From: Bacteroidales bacterium
GTDB taxonomy: Bacteria > Bacteroidota > Bacteroidia > Bacteroidales > UBA7960
Direction: 5' to 3'
DNA length: 6,764 nucleotides
NCBI GenBank assembly: GCA_007128045.1
Contig: SKYG01000068.1
Location: 1-6,764, forward strand
Shown: positions 5,916 through 6,764 of the stretch, piece by piece
Position numbering within the stretch: the first letter of the stretch is position 1
Layout: each line of letters opens with the position of its first letter
Translations under genes and position numbers: made by a program
Notes under the pieces: generated by a model
Databases searched by the model: none
What the model was told of the DNA's origin: nothing
Seen by the model: only the letters and a program-made list of their open reading frames with translations

Positions 5916-6764
5916 ATGAAAGACATTAACATTGAAGAATTTAGGGTTGCCAACGGCATCACACTATCCGATTGTCCTACGGATATCCCCTTAAAAGAAT
6001 CCAAGAAAGAAAAGGTCAAAGCACTAAAGCGTGTTAGGAAGAAGATCGCAAAACAACAAGAAACCATGTATGCACACAACAGGTATGGAGTGCTGATCTG
6101 TCTTCAGGGCATGGATACCTCCGGCAAAGACAGCCTGATAAGAGAGGTTTTTAAAGCGTTTAACCCACGGGGTGTGGTTGTTCACAGCTTTAAAACACCA
6201 ACATCAAAAGAGTTAAAACATGATTACTTATGGAGACATTACAAGGCCTTACCTGAAAAAGGGAAATTTTCCGTATTCAACCGTACCCATTATGAGAATG
6301 TTTTGGTTACCAGGGTTAACAAGCATTTTCTATTGTCAGAGAACATCCCCGGCATAGAGAAAGTAGAAGATATCCCACCTGATTTTTGGGATAAGCGTTT
6401 TGAACAAATCATACATTTTGAAAAGCATTTGGTCGAAAACGGGGTAATCGTTCTGAAATTCTTTTTACACCTCAGCAAGGAAGAACAACGAAACAGATTG
6501 ATCAGACGTCTCGTCACAGAAAAACACAATTGGAAATTCACTCCTAGTGATCTTGCTGAACGGGCACTGTGGGATGATTACCAAAACTGTTATGAAGAAG
6601 CCATTAACCGCACCTCAAAGCCTTTTACACCTTGGTATGTAATTCCTGCCGATAACAAACAAACAGCACGGTACATCGTCGCAAAAATAATCAAAGAAAC
6701 AATGAAACAGTATTCGGACATACGTGAACCTGAGCTGGACCCGGCCATCAGTGAAAACATTGAA
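5916..6764 (+). CDS. Polyphosphate kinase 2 family protein (class III-like), 3' end beyond window
   Basis: The product is predicted to transfer phosphate between polyphosphate and nucleotides; class III members phosphorylate both NMPs and NDPs. The 283 visible codons contain the family hallmarks: Walker A GMDTSGKD (65-72, with D67 and K71), Walker B region FNRTHYENVLVTRV (121-134), and the basic lid segment EEQRNRLIRRL (189-199), followed by WKFTPSDLAERALWDDY (206-222). Asn (N122) where class I and II enzymes have Asp in the FDR motif fits class III and the related PPK2_rel_1 type family. The start is the first ATG after an in-frame stop at 5901-5903, without a Shine-Dalgarno sequence; the next Met is residue 51, too close to the nucleotide-binding core. 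Family members are roughly 270-300 residues, so few codons should be missing. No signal peptide is seen, so the enzyme is cytoplasmic. It is divergent from pgl. Direction in vivo (polyphosphate-driven nucleotide synthesis or the reverse) cannot be read from sequence. Confidence 0.93.
   Translation, partial: MKDINIEEFRVANGITLSDCPTDIPLKESKKEKVKALKRVRKKIAKQQETMYAHNRYGVLICLQGMDTSGKDSLIREVFKAFNPRGVVVHSFKTPTSKELKHDYLWRHYKALPEKGKFSVFNRTHYENVLVTRVNKHFLLSENIPGIEKVEDIPPDFWDKRFEQIIHFEKHLVENGVIVLKFFLHLSKEEQRNRLIRRLVTEKHNWKFTPSDLAERALWDDYQNCYEEAINRTSKPFTPWYVIPADNKQTARYIVAKIIKETMKQYSDIREPELDPAISENIE

Noticed and set aside
5891..6541. Minus-strand frames inside the PPK2-family gene (5891-6079, 6290-6541)
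   Set aside because: They oppose a frame with clear Walker A, Walker B and lid motifs; no start signal or family match supports them.

Overview
The window looks like a chromosomal fragment of a member of the Bacteroidota. The best evidence is the C-terminal type IX secretion (T9SS) sorting domain on the second gene. Supporting signs are a moderate to low overall GC content, plus-strand genes that start without a Shine-Dalgarno sequence, and TAnnTTTG-type -7 promoter elements. I cannot assign a genus. I see no RNA genes, CRISPR arrays, insertion sequences or phage genes.

Left part (1-3442): two plus-strand genes form the DUF1800/DUF1501 pair that recurs in Bacteroidota and Planctomycetes and has no settled function. 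The DUF1800 protein (86-1759) has a twin-arginine-like N-terminus but no hydrophobic segment. The DUF1501 protein (1871-3442) has a Tat-like leader, a core with phosphatase-superfamily-like Asp/His motifs, and a T9SS tail, so it should end up on the surface or outside the cell. Five 8-bp units in tandem fill part of the 111-bp gap between them.

Middle part (3446-5694): zwf (glucose-6-phosphate dehydrogenase) starts 3 nt after the DUF1501 stop and is probably on the same transcript. pgl (6-phosphogluconolactonase) lies on the opposite strand, and the two genes overlap tail to tail by 16 bp. Together they encode the first two steps of the oxidative pentose phosphate pathway, which yield NADPH and 6-phosphogluconate. 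The gnd gene often found with them is not in the window. The best pgl start is at 5694, not 5724.

Right part (5695-6764): a divergent intergenic region of about 220 bp holds candidate promoters for both strands, a direct repeat and an inverted repeat. It is followed by a polyphosphate kinase 2 family gene (class III-like) that runs off the window after 283 codons and is probably nearly complete.

The metabolic genes are ordinary. The parts most worth a second look are the DUF1800/DUF1501 pair with its mixed Tat and T9SS signals, the coupling of a secreted protein gene to zwf, the convergent zwf/pgl overlap, and the repeats in the two intergenic regions.
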